Assembly: GCF_019104745.1 (NCBI RefSeq)
Contig: NZ_JAHRWL010000003.1
Coordinates: 1-64,000 of the forward strand
Source: Thalassococcus arenae
GTDB lineage: Bacteria > Pseudomonadota > Alphaproteobacteria > Rhodobacterales > Rhodobacteraceae
Direction of reading: 5' to 3'
Length of the DNA stretch: 64,000 nt
In this document: piece by piece, positions 7,812-16,201 of the stretch
How positions within the stretch are numbered: position 1 is the first letter of the stretch
How the letters are laid out: each line of letters begins with the position of its first letter
Program-made: the position numbers and the translations under genes
The notes under the pieces: generated by a model
Databases searched by the model: none
Seen by the model: only the letters and a program-made list of their open reading frames with translations
Told to the model about the DNA's origin: nothing

Positions 7812-8681
7812 TTATCCTTTCGCCGGGAAGAGGCCCACGGGCTTGATCACGAGGACCGCGGCCAGCAGGGCGTAGATGAGGACAGAGGCGAGTTGCGGGG
7901 CCAAAACGGCGCCGAAGGTCTGCACGAAGCCGTAGATCAGCGATCCGGCGATCGCGCCCTTGAGTGAGCCAAGACCGCCGATGACGATCACGATCAGCGT
8001 GGGGATCAGGATTTGCAGCCCCATGTCGGGCGTGACGCTCAGAAGCGGTGCGGCCACGGCCCCGGCAAGTCCAGCCAACGCACAGCCGAAGCAGAAGACG
8101 ATGAAGAAAAGCCGCTCGACGTTGATACCTAGGCAGGCGGCCATGGCGTCGTTGTCAACGCCTGCGCGGATCATCGCGCCGATCTGGGTGCGGCTCAGCA
8201 CGAAGGCCAGCGCCGCGAAGATGGCGAGGCCCAGCCCGATGATGAACAGCCGATAGGTCGGGTATTCGACCCCGAGAAAGGCCAAGCGGCCCTCCAGAAG
8301 CGCCGGCACCTCGATGGCAAGCGCGAGGTCACCCCAGAAGATGCGGGTGAGGTCGAGAAGCGCGAAGATCAGACCGAACGTGACCAGCACCTGTGCCATC
8401 GGGCCGGACTTGCGCATCCGCTTGATGAGGCCGGAATAAAGCAGGACACCCACCCCAGCGACCGCGACCGGCGCGAGGAAGAAGCCCATCCAGTAGCCGC
8501 CAACCGCTGCCAGTGACGCCGCGAAGTAGGCACCCAGTGCGTAAAGCGACCCATGCGCGAGGTTGACGAAATGCATCAGCCCGAAAATGACCGTCAGGCC
8601 GATGGAGAGCAGAAAGAGAAGCATCGAGAGTTGCAGCGCGTTGAGCGCCTGAAGCGTCCAGAAGCCGAGATCATGTGCCAT
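7812..8681 (-). CDS. livH: LivH-type ABC transporter permease
   Basis: A 289-residue permease of the LivH family: the N-terminal segment ends in FGLMHFVNLAHGSLYALGAY (the conserved N-L-A-H-G motif) and the C-terminal part has VIVIGGLGSLKGAIAGSL. It follows the substrate-binding protein gene after a hairpin, which usually marks lower expression of the permease than of the binding protein. The ATG has a GGAGGAGG ribosome site. Confidence 0.92.
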   Translation of the reverse strand: MAHDLGFWTLQALNALQLSMLLFLLSIGLTVIFGLMHFVNLAHGSLYALGAYFAASLAAVGGYWMGFFLAPVAVAGVGVLLYSGLIKRMRKSGPMAQVLVTFGLIFALLDLTRIFWGDLALAIEVPALLEGRLAFLGVEYPTYRLFIIGLGLAIFAALAFVLSRTQIGAMIRAGVDNDAMAACLGINVERLFFIVFCFGCALAGLAGAVAAPLLSVTPDMGLQILIPTLIVIVIGGLGSLKGAIAGSLIYGFVQTFGAVLAPQLASVLIYALLAAVLVIKPVGLFPAKG

Positions 8682-8706
8682 TGCCGGGTCCTCCTCCGGG
8701 GTAGAT

Positions 8707-8727
8707 CCGGCCGTCTGCGACGGCCGG
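8707..8727 (-). other. intercistronic hairpin after the binding-protein gene
   Basis: CCGGCCGTC and GACGGCCGG form a perfect 9-base stem with a 3-base loop, 12 bases after the binding-protein stop codon and just before livH. There is no T-run, so it more likely protects the upstream mRNA end than terminates. Confidence 0.7.
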
Positions 8728-8738
8728 GCGCTGTTGGG

Positions 8739-9911
8739 TCAGTTGGAGACAGGCGCCATCTGGCAGCCGTTGACGGGATCGGCCTCGGCCGGCAACTGCG
8801 CCAGGACCTTCTGGGTCAAGCCGTTCTCGCCAGCGACGGTCTCGTAGACGTAGATCGGCTGCACCACGTTGTTGGTGGCCGGGTCGATCGAGGTCTTGCC
8901 GCGCGGGCCGTCGAAGCTGACCTGGCGCAGCGCAAGTGCCAGAGCTTCGCGGTCGGTCGCCCCGGTCTTGGCGGCCTCGATCAGCGCGCGGGCGGCGTCA
9001 TAGCCCTGCACGGCGAATTCGGAGGGCACCCGACCGGTTTCGGCGGTGAAGGCTTCGGCAAAGGCTTTGTTCTCGGCGTTGTCGATGGTCGGCACGTAGT
9101 GCAGCGCCGTGATCACGCCTTCGGCGGCGGGGCCTTCGGCGTTCACATACAGCGGCGAGGTCAGGAAGCCCGAACCGTAGAGCGGCAGCTCGGCCTTGAG
9201 CCCGAAGCTGTCGTACTGCTTGACGAAGGCGATGGCCTCGCCACCGGCATAGAAGACATAGACGGCGTCGGCGCCGCTCGCCTTCGCCTGCGCCAGGTAG
9301 GGACCGAAGTCCTGCGTCTTCTGGAAAGGCGTGAACTCCTGCCCGACGATCTCACCGCCGGCGGCAGTGAAGCTCGCGGAAAAGGCATCGATCATCTGGC
9401 GTCCAGCGGCGTAGTCGGGCGCCAGCGTGAACACCTTCTTGATGCCCTGCTCCGCCATCCAGTTGCCCATCGGGCGGTTGACCTGCCCGTTGGAGAAGGA
9501 CACGCGCGTGATGTAGGGCGAGCAGTCGGCGCCGGTGGCTTCGTCATTGCCGGCATTGGCGACGATCAGCGGAACGCCCGCGCCGTCGATCATGTTACGC
9601 ACTGCGCCCAGCACGCCCGAGGAAACGATGCCGGCGACCACGTCGACCTTGTCCTGCAGGATCAGTTTCTTGGCCTTGCCAAGCGCAACCGGCGGCTTGA
9701 CCTCGGTGTCCTCGCGGACAATTTCGAAGGTTGCGCCGGCATCGGAGCCAAAGTGCTTGAGCCCGAGTTCAAAGCCCGCATCGATGTCGTTGCCGAGTGC
9801 CGCGTAAACGCCCGAATAGGGCAAAAGCAGGCCGACCTTGATGTCTTCGGCCGTTGCAGGCAAAGCGAGAGTGGTGGCGAGCCCGAGGGCCGCCAGGATT
9901 GCGCGTTTCAT
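8739..9911 (-). CDS. periplasmic substrate-binding protein of the Liv-type transporter
   Basis: A 390-residue periplasmic binding protein (peripla_BP_6 type). Residues 1-21 form a clear signal peptide (MKRAILAALGLATTLALPAT, cleavage before EDIKVG). The mature protein begins with IKVGLLLPYSGVYAALG, the usual start of this class. The ATG at 9911 follows GGAGGAGATCCACA, which decides it over a longer frame. It follows benD by 41 bases and precedes livHMGF. Related proteins in aromatic clusters bind benzoate-like acids, so an aromatic ligand is likely; the sequence does not prove it. Confidence 0.88.
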   Translation of the reverse strand: MKRAILAALGLATTLALPATAEDIKVGLLLPYSGVYAALGNDIDAGFELGLKHFGSDAGATFEIVREDTEVKPPVALGKAKKLILQDKVDVVAGIVSSGVLGAVRNMIDGAGVPLIVANAGNDEATGADCSPYITRVSFSNGQVNRPMGNWMAEQGIKKVFTLAPDYAAGRQMIDAFSASFTAAGGEIVGQEFTPFQKTQDFGPYLAQAKASGADAVYVFYAGGEAIAFVKQYDSFGLKAELPLYGSGFLTSPLYVNAEGPAAEGVITALHYVPTIDNAENKAFAEAFTAETGRVPSEFAVQGYDAARALIEAAKTGATDREALALALRQVSFDGPRGKTSIDPATNNVVQPIYVYETVAGENGLTQKVLAQLPAEADPVNGCQMAPVSN

Positions 9912-9952
9912 TGTGGATCTCCTCCAGTTTGTGTCTGACCCCACCTCGGGGT

Positions 9953-10732
9953 CTATCCCAGGTCTCCCCCACCCACCGGTACCGTAACGCCGGTGATGTA
10001 GGAGGCTTCGTCCGACGCAAGAAACAGGATTGGCCCTGCCTGCTCGTCGAGCGTTCCGTATCGTTTCATGAACGAGGACTGGATCGTCTGGTCGACGATG
10101 GTCTTGTACCAGTCCTCGCGCTGTTCCTCTTCCGCGTTCGGGTTACGCGGCACGACGCGGGGCGGCGCCTCGGTCCCGCCGGGCGCGGTGGCGACGACGC
10201 GAATGCCGCGTTCGGCCACTTCCCAGGCGAGGCTGGCGGTGATCGCGTTCACACCGCCCTTGGCCGCCGCATAGGGCACGCGGTTCAATCCCCGCGTGGC
10301 GATGGACGAGACGTTGACGATCACGCCGCTTTCACGCGGCAGCATGTGGTCGATGGCCGCGCGGCAGCAGTAGAGCGTGGGAAACAGCGACCGCCGCACC
10401 TCGGCGTCGATCTGCTTCGGCTCGTAGAACTCGTAAGGCTTGGCCCAGATCGTGCCGCCGACGTTGTTGACGAGGACGTCGATCCGGCCCCAAAGGTCCA
10501 CGGCCTTTTGCATGGCCTTCTCACAGCCCGCCCAGGTCTCGAGATTGACCGAGATCGCCTGTGCCTCACCACCTGCCGCGCGGATCGCCTTCACCACCTC
10601 CGAGCGGGCCGGAGACCGGTCGACGATCAGCACGCGGGCGCCTTCGGCCGCGGCGCGTTCGGCGACGCGGCGGCCGATGCCCTGTGCCGCGCCGGTCACG
10701 ACCATGACCTTGTCTGCAAAGCGGCCGGTCAT
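9953..10732 (-). CDS. benD: benzoate cis-diol dehydrogenase (SDR)
   Basis: A 259-residue short-chain dehydrogenase. It has the NAD motif TGAAQGIG (about 13-20), NNVGG, and the catalytic set Ser in NVSSIATRG with Tyr-x3-Lys in PYAAAKGG. Length and the order benABCD identify it as 1,6-dihydroxycyclohexa-2,4-diene-1-carboxylate dehydrogenase, which oxidises and decarboxylates the benzoate dihydrodiol to catechol with NAD. Its ATG overlaps the benC stop by four bases. The next gene in the operon is the Liv-type binding protein. Confidence 0.9.
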   Translation of the reverse strand: MTGRFADKVMVVTGAAQGIGRRVAERAAAEGARVLIVDRSPARSEVVKAIRAAGGEAQAISVNLETWAGCEKAMQKAVDLWGRIDVLVNNVGGTIWAKPYEFYEPKQIDAEVRRSLFPTLYCCRAAIDHMLPRESGVIVNVSSIATRGLNRVPYAAAKGGVNAITASLAWEVAERGIRVVATAPGGTEAPPRVVPRNPNAEEEQREDWYKTIVDQTIQSSFMKRYGTLDEQAGPILFLASDEASYITGVTVPVGGGDLG

Positions 10733-11748
10733 GCGACCGCCTTCTCTTCTGTCGGGTTGAACTTCTCGTAATAGAAGTTGGCAGGCTCGACACCCAATTT
10801 GCCGAAATGGCCCCGGACGGCATCGACCATCGGCGGCGGGCCGCAGAGGTAGACGTCGCACCCGCCCTGCACCAGGTCGTCGGCGGTGACGTGATCGGTG
10901 ACAAAACCCTTGCGCTCATGTGCGTCTTCCGCGGCGGCCAGGATTGTGATGACCGTCACGTTGCCGATCCGGTCGGCCAAGGTCTTGACGCGGTCCAGTT
11001 CCACAAGGTCCGCAGCGCGGGTCACGGCGTAGTAAAGCGTGATCGGATGATCCGTGCCTTGTTCCGCCACCTGTTCCAGCATGGACAGGAAAGGCGCAAG
11101 ACCGGTGCCTCCCGCCAGCCAAAGCTGCGGCCGTTCGATTGGACGCAGGTAGAAGGCGCCCATCGGGCCGGTCAGCGTGACGGCATCGCCGGGCCGGGCA
11201 TGCTGGCCCAGATACGTGCTCATCACACCGCCCGTCAGGTTGCGGATCAGGAATGTGGCTTCATCCGCGCCCGGCGCAGATGAGAACGAATAGGACCGGT
11301 GCTTGCCGGTGCCCGGGACCGTGACGTTGACGTACTGACCGGGCAGGAAACCGACCGGCTTGGCCAGCTTCACCCGCAGACCGAAGGAGGTTTCCGACAA
11401 GTGGTCGACGCCGAGAACTTCACCGTCAACCGCTTCCGGAGCCGTCTTGCAAACCGCCGACGACGCCGGGACGCGCAGGACGCAATCGCTTTCCGGGATC
11501 ATCTGGCAGGTCAGGACATAGCCCTGCTCGGCCTCCTCGTCGGACATCGACTCGTCCATGTAGAATTCCAGCTCGTACTCGCCCTTTTCGGCAAAGCACT
11601 TGCAGGTGCCACAAACGCCGTCGCGGCAGTCCATCGGCAGGTTGATCTTCTGGCGGAAGGCGGCGTCCGTCACCTTCTCGTCGTCGTCGCATTGGATGAC
11701 GCGCGTCACGCCATCTTCGAAGTTCAGGGCGATGTTGTAGGTCGTCAT
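10729..11748 (-). CDS. benC: benzoate 1,2-dioxygenase reductase
   Basis: A 339-residue electron-transfer protein, the length of known BenC. The N-terminal plant-type ferredoxin domain has cysteines at 41, 46, 49 and 81 (C-x4-C-x2-C-x31-C). Then follow the FAD motif RSYSFSS and the NAD motifs GGTGLAP and CGPPPM. It carries electrons from NADH to the BenAB oxygenase. The ATG at 11748 has GGAGG 9 bases upstream; another ATG 5 bases earlier is out of frame. It overlaps benD by four bases and is separated from benB by a 10-base-pair hairpin. Confidence 0.94.
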   Translation of the reverse strand: MTTYNIALNFEDGVTRVIQCDDDEKVTDAAFRQKINLPMDCRDGVCGTCKCFAEKGEYELEFYMDESMSDEEAEQGYVLTCQMIPESDCVLRVPASSAVCKTAPEAVDGEVLGVDHLSETSFGLRVKLAKPVGFLPGQYVNVTVPGTGKHRSYSFSSAPGADEATFLIRNLTGGVMSTYLGQHARPGDAVTLTGPMGAFYLRPIERPQLWLAGGTGLAPFLSMLEQVAEQGTDHPITLYYAVTRAADLVELDRVKTLADRIGNVTVITILAAAEDAHERKGFVTDHVTADDLVQGGCDVYLCGPPPMVDAVRGHFGKLGVEPANFYYEKFNPTEEKAVA

Positions 11749-11766
11749 GGCATGCTCCTCCCTTGG

Positions 11767-11790
11767 CCGCGCACCGGGAACGGTGCGCGG
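11767..11790 (-). other. 10-bp hairpin between benB and benC
   Basis: CCGCGCACCG (11767-11776) and CGGTGCGCGG (11781-11790) form a perfect stem with a four-base loop in the 71-base benB-benC gap. No T-run follows on the minus strand. It could set the level of benAB mRNA relative to benC. Confidence 0.75.
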
Positions 11791-11819
11791 AGGTTCGTTT
11801 GTCGTCCGCTTGGGCGCGA

Positions 11820-12344
11820 TCAGATGTGGTAGACGTCGATCACGTGGTGGATGTGATCGTTCTTCAGGACCACCTTCTTGTCGGTGATGAGCGGTTTCGG
11901 ACCACTGGTGTCGATCGAGTAGAACGACGTGCCCCAGTGCTGGTCTGTCTTGCCGTAGCGGTAGCTGAGCGTCTGCCAGTTGAAGCGCAGGTCGATCTGC
12001 GATCCATCCCTGCTCAGCACCTCGATTCCGGACAGGTAATGATTGGTCCGCGGCTCCGGCAGCGAGGTGGCCGAGGACCGGTCGGTCTTGATCCGGAACA
12101 CGCGATCCTCGATGCCTTGCTTGTTGGGGTAGTACATCAGGGACATCTCGTTGGCCGGATCCTCGGTCAATTTGTCCTCGTCGTCCCAGGTCGGCATCCA
12201 GAACGGGCAATCCTTGTGGTAGAAGGCCAGCCAGGTATCCCAGTCGCGGTCGTCCAGAGCGCGGGCCTCGGCGAAGAGGAAGGCCTGGATGTCCTCGAAG
12301 GTCATTGCGTTGTCGGCGGCGCGTTCAAGCGTTGCGGTTGTCAT
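11820..12344 (-). CDS. benB: benzoate 1,2-dioxygenase, small (beta) subunit
   Basis: A 174-residue ring-hydroxylating dioxygenase beta subunit (NTF2-like fold). Family landmarks include the EARALDDRDWDTWLAFY stretch near the N-terminus, PNKQGIEDRVFRIKT and TNHYLSGIEVLS, matching BenB/XylY. It has no metal site and serves structure in the alpha3beta3 oxygenase. It starts 12 bases after benA with ribosome site GAGGAAAGAC. Together with BenA it makes the oxygenase that converts benzoate to its cis-1,2-diol. Confidence 0.93.
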   Translation of the reverse strand: MTTATLERAADNAMTFEDIQAFLFAEARALDDRDWDTWLAFYHKDCPFWMPTWDDEDKLTEDPANEMSLMYYPNKQGIEDRVFRIKTDRSSATSLPEPRTNHYLSGIEVLSRDGSQIDLRFNWQTLSYRYGKTDQHWGTSFYSIDTSGPKPLITDKKVVLKNDHIHHVIDVYHI

Positions 12345-12356
12345 TGTCTTTCCTCC

Positions 12357-13745
12357 TCACTCGGCTGCGACCGACGCCTTGGGCGCGGTTTCGCGTTCCT
12401 TGGCGATGGCGTCGCCCATCCGCTCGGACCAGTTGCTGTGTTGAATGACGAAGAGACCTTCGTCTTCGGTGCGGGCGCCGGACAGGATCGGGTTGATCCC
12501 CAACGCCTTGGCGTCCTCATCCGGGCCTTCGATCCACTGGGTGGCACCGCGGGTCAGGTCGTTCCACTTGGCATGCGCCGCGCCGGCATAGCCGCGCTGG
12601 GTTGCCCGGAACTCCTCGGTGTCGTCCGGCGTCGCCATCCCGGAGGCGTTGAAGAAGTCCTCGTATTGGCGGATGCGGCGGGTGCGCGCCTCCTGGCTTT
12701 CGCCCTTGGGGGCGATGCAGTAGATCGTGACCTCGGTCTGGTCGACACTGATGGGTCGGAACACCCGGATCTGGCTGCTGAACTGGTCCATCAGGAAAAC
12801 GTTGGGGTAGAGGCAGAGGTTGCGCAGCACGCCCACCATCCAGTCGGCTTTCGTCTTGCCGTACTTCTCGGTCCACTCCTCCTTGCGCGGATAGTTCGGG
12901 CGGTTGGTCGGGTCGGCCCATTCGGTCCAGAGCAGGATGTGGCCGTTCTCGTAGGCGTGGAAGCCGCCGCGCTGCTTGGCCCATTTCGAGGCGTCGGTCG
13001 CCTTGATGTTGTCTTCCTTGCCGTCGTCGGTGCGGTGCGCGGTGGTGGCCACGTAGTTCCAGTGCACGGCCGAGACGTGGTAGCCGTCGGCGCCGTTTTC
13101 GGCCTGCAGCTTCCAGTTGCCGTCATAGGTGTAGGTCGAGGAGCCGCGCAAAACTTCCAGACCCTCGTCGGCCTGGTCGACGATCATGTCGATCATCTTG
13201 CGCGCCTCGCCCAGGTATTCCTCCAGCGGTTTCACATCGGCATTGAGCGAGCCGAACAGGAAGCCGCGGTAGTTCTCGAACCGGGCAACCTTGGTCAGGT
13301 CATGGCTGCCGTCCTTGTTGAACTGCTCGGGATAGCCGGCACCCTTGGGGTCCTTGACCTTGAGCAGCTTGCCGGTGTTCGAGAAGGTCCAGCCGTGGAA
13401 CGGGCAGGTGAAGGTCTTCTGGTTGCGGCGCTTGAACCGGCAAAGCTGCGCGCCGCGGTGCGAACAGGCATTGACCAGCGCGTGCAACTCGCCGTCCTTG
13501 TCGCGGGTGATGACGACGGGCGTCCGGCCCATGGTCAGGGTGAAGTAGTCACCTGGCTCGGGAATCTGGCTTTCATGCGCCATGTAGATCCAGTTGCCTT
13601 CGAAGATGTGCTTGATCTCGAGCTCGAACAGTTCTTCGTCGGTGAAGATGTCACGGCGGCAGCGAAAGACACCGTTTTCCGGATCGTCCTGGATTGCGCC
13701 ATCAAGCCGCGCTTCGAATTCGTCGAGATTGGATTGGGTGAACAT
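12357..13745 (-). CDS. benA: benzoate 1,2-dioxygenase, large (alpha) subunit
   Basis: A 462-residue Rieske oxygenase alpha subunit, slightly longer than the usual 450-455. The Rieske cluster ligands are Cys94, His96, Cys114 and His117 (C-S-H then C-P-F-H). The mononuclear iron motif [14 protein letters not shown] gives bridging Asp220 and ligands His223 and His228. Sequence and order with benBCD mark it as benzoate (or toluate) dioxygenase. A strong ribosome site (GGAGGAGGACC) precedes the ATG. catB lies 72 bases upstream in the same direction. Confidence 0.94.
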   Translation of the reverse strand: MFTQSNLDEFEARLDGAIQDDPENGVFRCRRDIFTDEELFELEIKHIFEGNWIYMAHESQIPEPGDYFTLTMGRTPVVITRDKDGELHALVNACSHRGAQLCRFKRRNQKTFTCPFHGWTFSNTGKLLKVKDPKGAGYPEQFNKDGSHDLTKVARFENYRGFLFGSLNADVKPLEEYLGEARKMIDMIVDQADEGLEVLRGSSTYTYDGNWKLQAENGADGYHVSAVHWNYVATTAHRTDDGKEDNIKATDASKWAKQRGGFHAYENGHILLWTEWADPTNRPNYPRKEEWTEKYGKTKADWMVGVLRNLCLYPNVFLMDQFSSQIRVFRPISVDQTEVTIYCIAPKGESQEARTRRIRQYEDFFNASGMATPDDTEEFRATQRGYAGAAHAKWNDLTRGATQWIEGPDEDAKALGINPILSGARTEDEGLFVIQHSNWSERMGDAIAKERETAPKASVAAE

Positions 13746-13817
13746 TATTGGTCCTCCTCCTGACTGCCTCGGCGCTTTGGTACGCGCCTTGGCTGGGTTT
13801 GATGTGGTGTCGCGGGC

Positions 13818-14966
13818 TTATTTGCCGACGACGGCTTTCATGGTCCGCCCGCCATCGCGGCGGAAGAAATCGATCTTGTCGGTATCGAGCGTGGCGCCGA
13901 TGCCGACCCCCTTTGGGATCTCGACGCAGAAATCGCGGTAAACGATCGGTTTCGCGAGAATGTCTTCGGTCAGCAGCAGCGGGCCAAAAAGCTCGGTGCC
14001 CCAGGCCAGATCCTCGACGGTCGAAAACAACTGCAACGCCGCGGCGGTGCTCAGCCCGGTTTCCAGCATCGTGCCGGCGTAAAGGCCAAGACCTGCGGCC
14101 TCCCCGATCGCAATCACCTCGGACGCGCGCTTGAGCCCGCCCGACTGCCCGATCTTGACCGCGAAGACATCCGCCCCGCGCACTGATGCGACTTCCAAGG
14201 CATCCTCGGGACCGTTCAGCGCCTCGTCCGCCATCACGGCGATCTCATAGCCTTTGGTCAGCTCTGCCATGGCGCGGCGATAGCGTGCGGGAACCGGTTG
14301 TTCGACCAACTCGCAACCTGCGCCCTGAAGACCCTTGAGACCCCAGCGTGCGTCCTGCAGGGACCATGCCGTGTTCACGTCGACGCGCACGCTCGCGGCG
14401 TCGCCGACGGCTTCTTTGATCCGCGCCACATGCGCCACGTCTTCACGCACGGACCGCTTGCCGATCTTCAGCTTGAAGATGTTGTGGCGGCGGGTTTCGA
14501 TCATCTCCAGCGCCTCGGCGATGTCGGTGTCCGAATTTCCAGAAGCCAGGGTCCACGCAACCGGCAGTTTCTCGTGAACGGCGCCGCCGAAGAGTTGCGA
14601 CACCGGTACGCCCAGGCGCTTGCCCAGCCCGTCCCAAAGCGCGATCTCGATGGCTGTCTTGGCGATGCGGTTGGCCTTGACCAGCTTGTCGATCAGCTGG
14701 ATCGCGCCATTCACGTCGTCACCATTTCGTCCGAGCAGCGCCGGTGCGATATAGGTATCGATCGCGGACTGGATGCCTTCGGGGCTTTCGGGGCCATAGC
14801 TGAGGCCGCCTATCGTCGTGCCCTCACCGATGCCTTCGGAGCCGTCCGAGAACTTGATCTTCACGAGAACGGCGGTTTGCGTCCGCATCGTGGCCATTGA
14901 CAGCACGTGACCGCGAATGGTCGGGATGTCGAGGATCATGGTCTCGATCTGGTCAATCTTGGTCAC
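13818..14966 (-). CDS. catB: muconate cycloisomerase
   Basis: A 382-residue enolase-superfamily lactonising enzyme. Catalytic residues align well with muconate cycloisomerase: Lys165 and Lys167 (FKLKIGK), metal ligands Asp196 (VRVDVN), Glu222 (VEQP) and Asp247 (MADEA), and Lys271 (AVKIGQSGG). It would turn cis,cis-muconate into muconolactone. The start is GTG at 14966 with a weak ribosome site; an ATG at 14939 is an alternative. It is the first gene of the catB-benABCD-liv operon and lies downstream of a dyad shared with the dioxygenase promoter. No muconolactone isomerase (catC) follows it. Confidence 0.88.
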   Translation of the reverse strand: MTKIDQIETMILDIPTIRGHVLSMATMRTQTAVLVKIKFSDGSEGIGEGTTIGGLSYGPESPEGIQSAIDTYIAPALLGRNGDDVNGAIQLIDKLVKANRIAKTAIEIALWDGLGKRLGVPVSQLFGGAVHEKLPVAWTLASGNSDTDIAEALEMIETRRHNIFKLKIGKRSVREDVAHVARIKEAVGDAASVRVDVNTAWSLQDARWGLKGLQGAGCELVEQPVPARYRRAMAELTKGYEIAVMADEALNGPEDALEVASVRGADVFAVKIGQSGGLKRASEVIAIGEAAGLGLYAGTMLETGLSTAAALQLFSTVEDLAWGTELFGPLLLTEDILAKPIVYRDFCVEIPKGVGIGATLDTDKIDFFRRDGGRTMKAVVGK

Positions 14967-15048
14967 TGGGGCTCACCACATCTGCAGGTTTCACTTGGGT
15001 GCAGATTGCCCGCCCGAGCCGGATTCTGTCGATGATTGGGGGGGTCTT

Positions 15049-15063
15049 GGGTGATACCCTGGC
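15049..15063 (-). promoter_or_regulatory. operator candidate upstream of catB
   Basis: The minus strand reads GGGTATCACCC (15059-15049), identical to the core of the dyad at 3251-3261, about 88 bases before the catB start. As GTAT-N6-AGAC, its second half is degenerate. The same regulator probably acts here. Confidence 0.55.
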
Positions 15064-15090
15064 GAGTCACAGGCTGCCTGCGACCCCCGG

Positions 15091-15124
15091 AAACGAAAAC
15101 AGGCGTCACGAATTGCGACGCCTG
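15091..15124 (-). terminator. rho-independent terminator after bhcD
   Basis: On the minus strand CAGGCGTC and GACGCCTG form an 8-base stem with a 9-base loop, followed by TTTTCGTTT. It lies 30 bases after the bhcD stop and separates the bhc genes from the catB promoter. Confidence 0.85.
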
Positions 15125-15154
15125 TCTCGGATCGTCTTCGGGAATGGCGACAGG

Positions 15155-16120
15155 TCAGAAATCGACCTCGATGGCAACGCCACGCGCAACCGCGAGATCG
15201 ACCACCGCCGCGGCAACGGCAAGGTCTTGCAGGCCGACGCCGGTACCGTCGAAAAGCGTGATCTGATCGTCCGAGCCGCGACCCGGATGGGTGCCGTTGA
15301 TCACGGCACCAAGCTGCGCGATGTCGCTTTCCGCGATCAGGCCCTGTTCAATCGCGTGCTGCGGTTCGCCGATGCTGATGGACTGGGCCACTTCATCGGT
15401 AAAGACCGCCGCGCGGGCCAGCAGCGCGGCCTCGACCTCCTGCTTGCCTTTGGTATCTGTTCCCATGCAGGCGATGTGGGTGCCGGGGCTGACATGGTCG
15501 GCCATGAGCGACGGCGCAAAAGCCGAGGTGATCGAGACGATCACATCTGCGGCGCGCATCCCGGGCAGGTCCACCGCTTCGAATGAAACACCGGCTTCCG
15601 CCGCGACCTTTTCGATATTTGGCAGCATCTCGGGGTGGTAGTTCCAGCCGATGACCTTCTCAAAGGTCCGTTGTTCCAACGCAGCCCGCAGCTGAAAGGC
15701 GGCCTGATGCCCTGCACCGATCATGCCGATGACCTTGGCATCGGCCCGGGCCAGGTGCTTGATCGACACCGAAGACGCCGCTGCCGTGCGCAGCGCGGTC
15801 AGCAGATTGCCGCCCACCACCGCAGAGGGCTTGCCGGTATCGGGATCGAACAGAAACACGGTTGACTGGTGATTGATCAGGCCACGTTTTTCCAGATTGT
15901 TGGGCCAATACCCGCCCGCCTTGAGGCCCAACGTCAGGCCAGCACGGTCGAACCCACCTTTGAATCCATAAAGCGCATCTTCGTGACCGATCGCCTCACG
16001 CACCACCGGAAAGTTGTAGGCATCGCCTGAGGCCATCGCGGCAAACACCTTTTCGACGGCATCAAAAGCCGCTGCGCGCGTCATCAGATCGGCAATTTCC
16101 CGTTCCGGTACGATCAGCAT
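15155..16120 (-). CDS. bhcD: iminosuccinate reductase (ornithine cyclodeaminase/mu-crystallin family)
   Basis: A 321-residue member of the ornithine cyclodeaminase/mu-crystallin family with the nucleotide motif GMIGAGHQA (about 130-138). Family members act as cyclodeaminases, amino acid dehydrogenases or imine reductases. Next to bhcC and bhcB homologues it is best read as BhcD, which reduces iminosuccinate to L-aspartate in the beta-hydroxyaspartate cycle; its length fits. It is the last gene of the group, separated from bhcC by a hairpin, and followed by a terminator. The function rests on gene order plus family. Confidence 0.82.
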   Translation of the reverse strand: MLIVPEREIADLMTRAAAFDAVEKVFAAMASGDAYNFPVVREAIGHEDALYGFKGGFDRAGLTLGLKAGGYWPNNLEKRGLINHQSTVFLFDPDTGKPSAVVGGNLLTALRTAAASSVSIKHLARADAKVIGMIGAGHQAAFQLRAALEQRTFEKVIGWNYHPEMLPNIEKVAAEAGVSFEAVDLPGMRAADVIVSITSAFAPSLMADHVSPGTHIACMGTDTKGKQEVEAALLARAAVFTDEVAQSISIGEPQHAIEQGLIAESDIAQLGAVINGTHPGRGSDDQITLFDGTGVGLQDLAVAAAVVDLAVARGVAIEVDF

Positions 16121-16156
16121 GGGTTTCTCCCCGGTTGAAATGTCATGGGAAAAGCA

Positions 16157-16179
16157 GGTCCGCCTCTAGTTGGCGGACC
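16157..16179 (-). other. hairpin between bhcC and bhcD
   Basis: GGTCCGCC and GGCGGACC form a perfect 8-base stem with a 7-base loop; on the minus strand TGCTTTTCCC follows. It could be a partial terminator that lowers bhcD expression. Confidence 0.6.
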
Positions 16180-16201
16180 GCAACTTGCTGCAATCCGAAG
16201 G

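Noticed and set aside
11763-13763. Long open frame on the plus strand opposite benA and benB
   Set aside because: It is antisense to unmistakable benAB with Rieske motifs; the frame stays open because of GC-rich codon use and has no recognisable domain.
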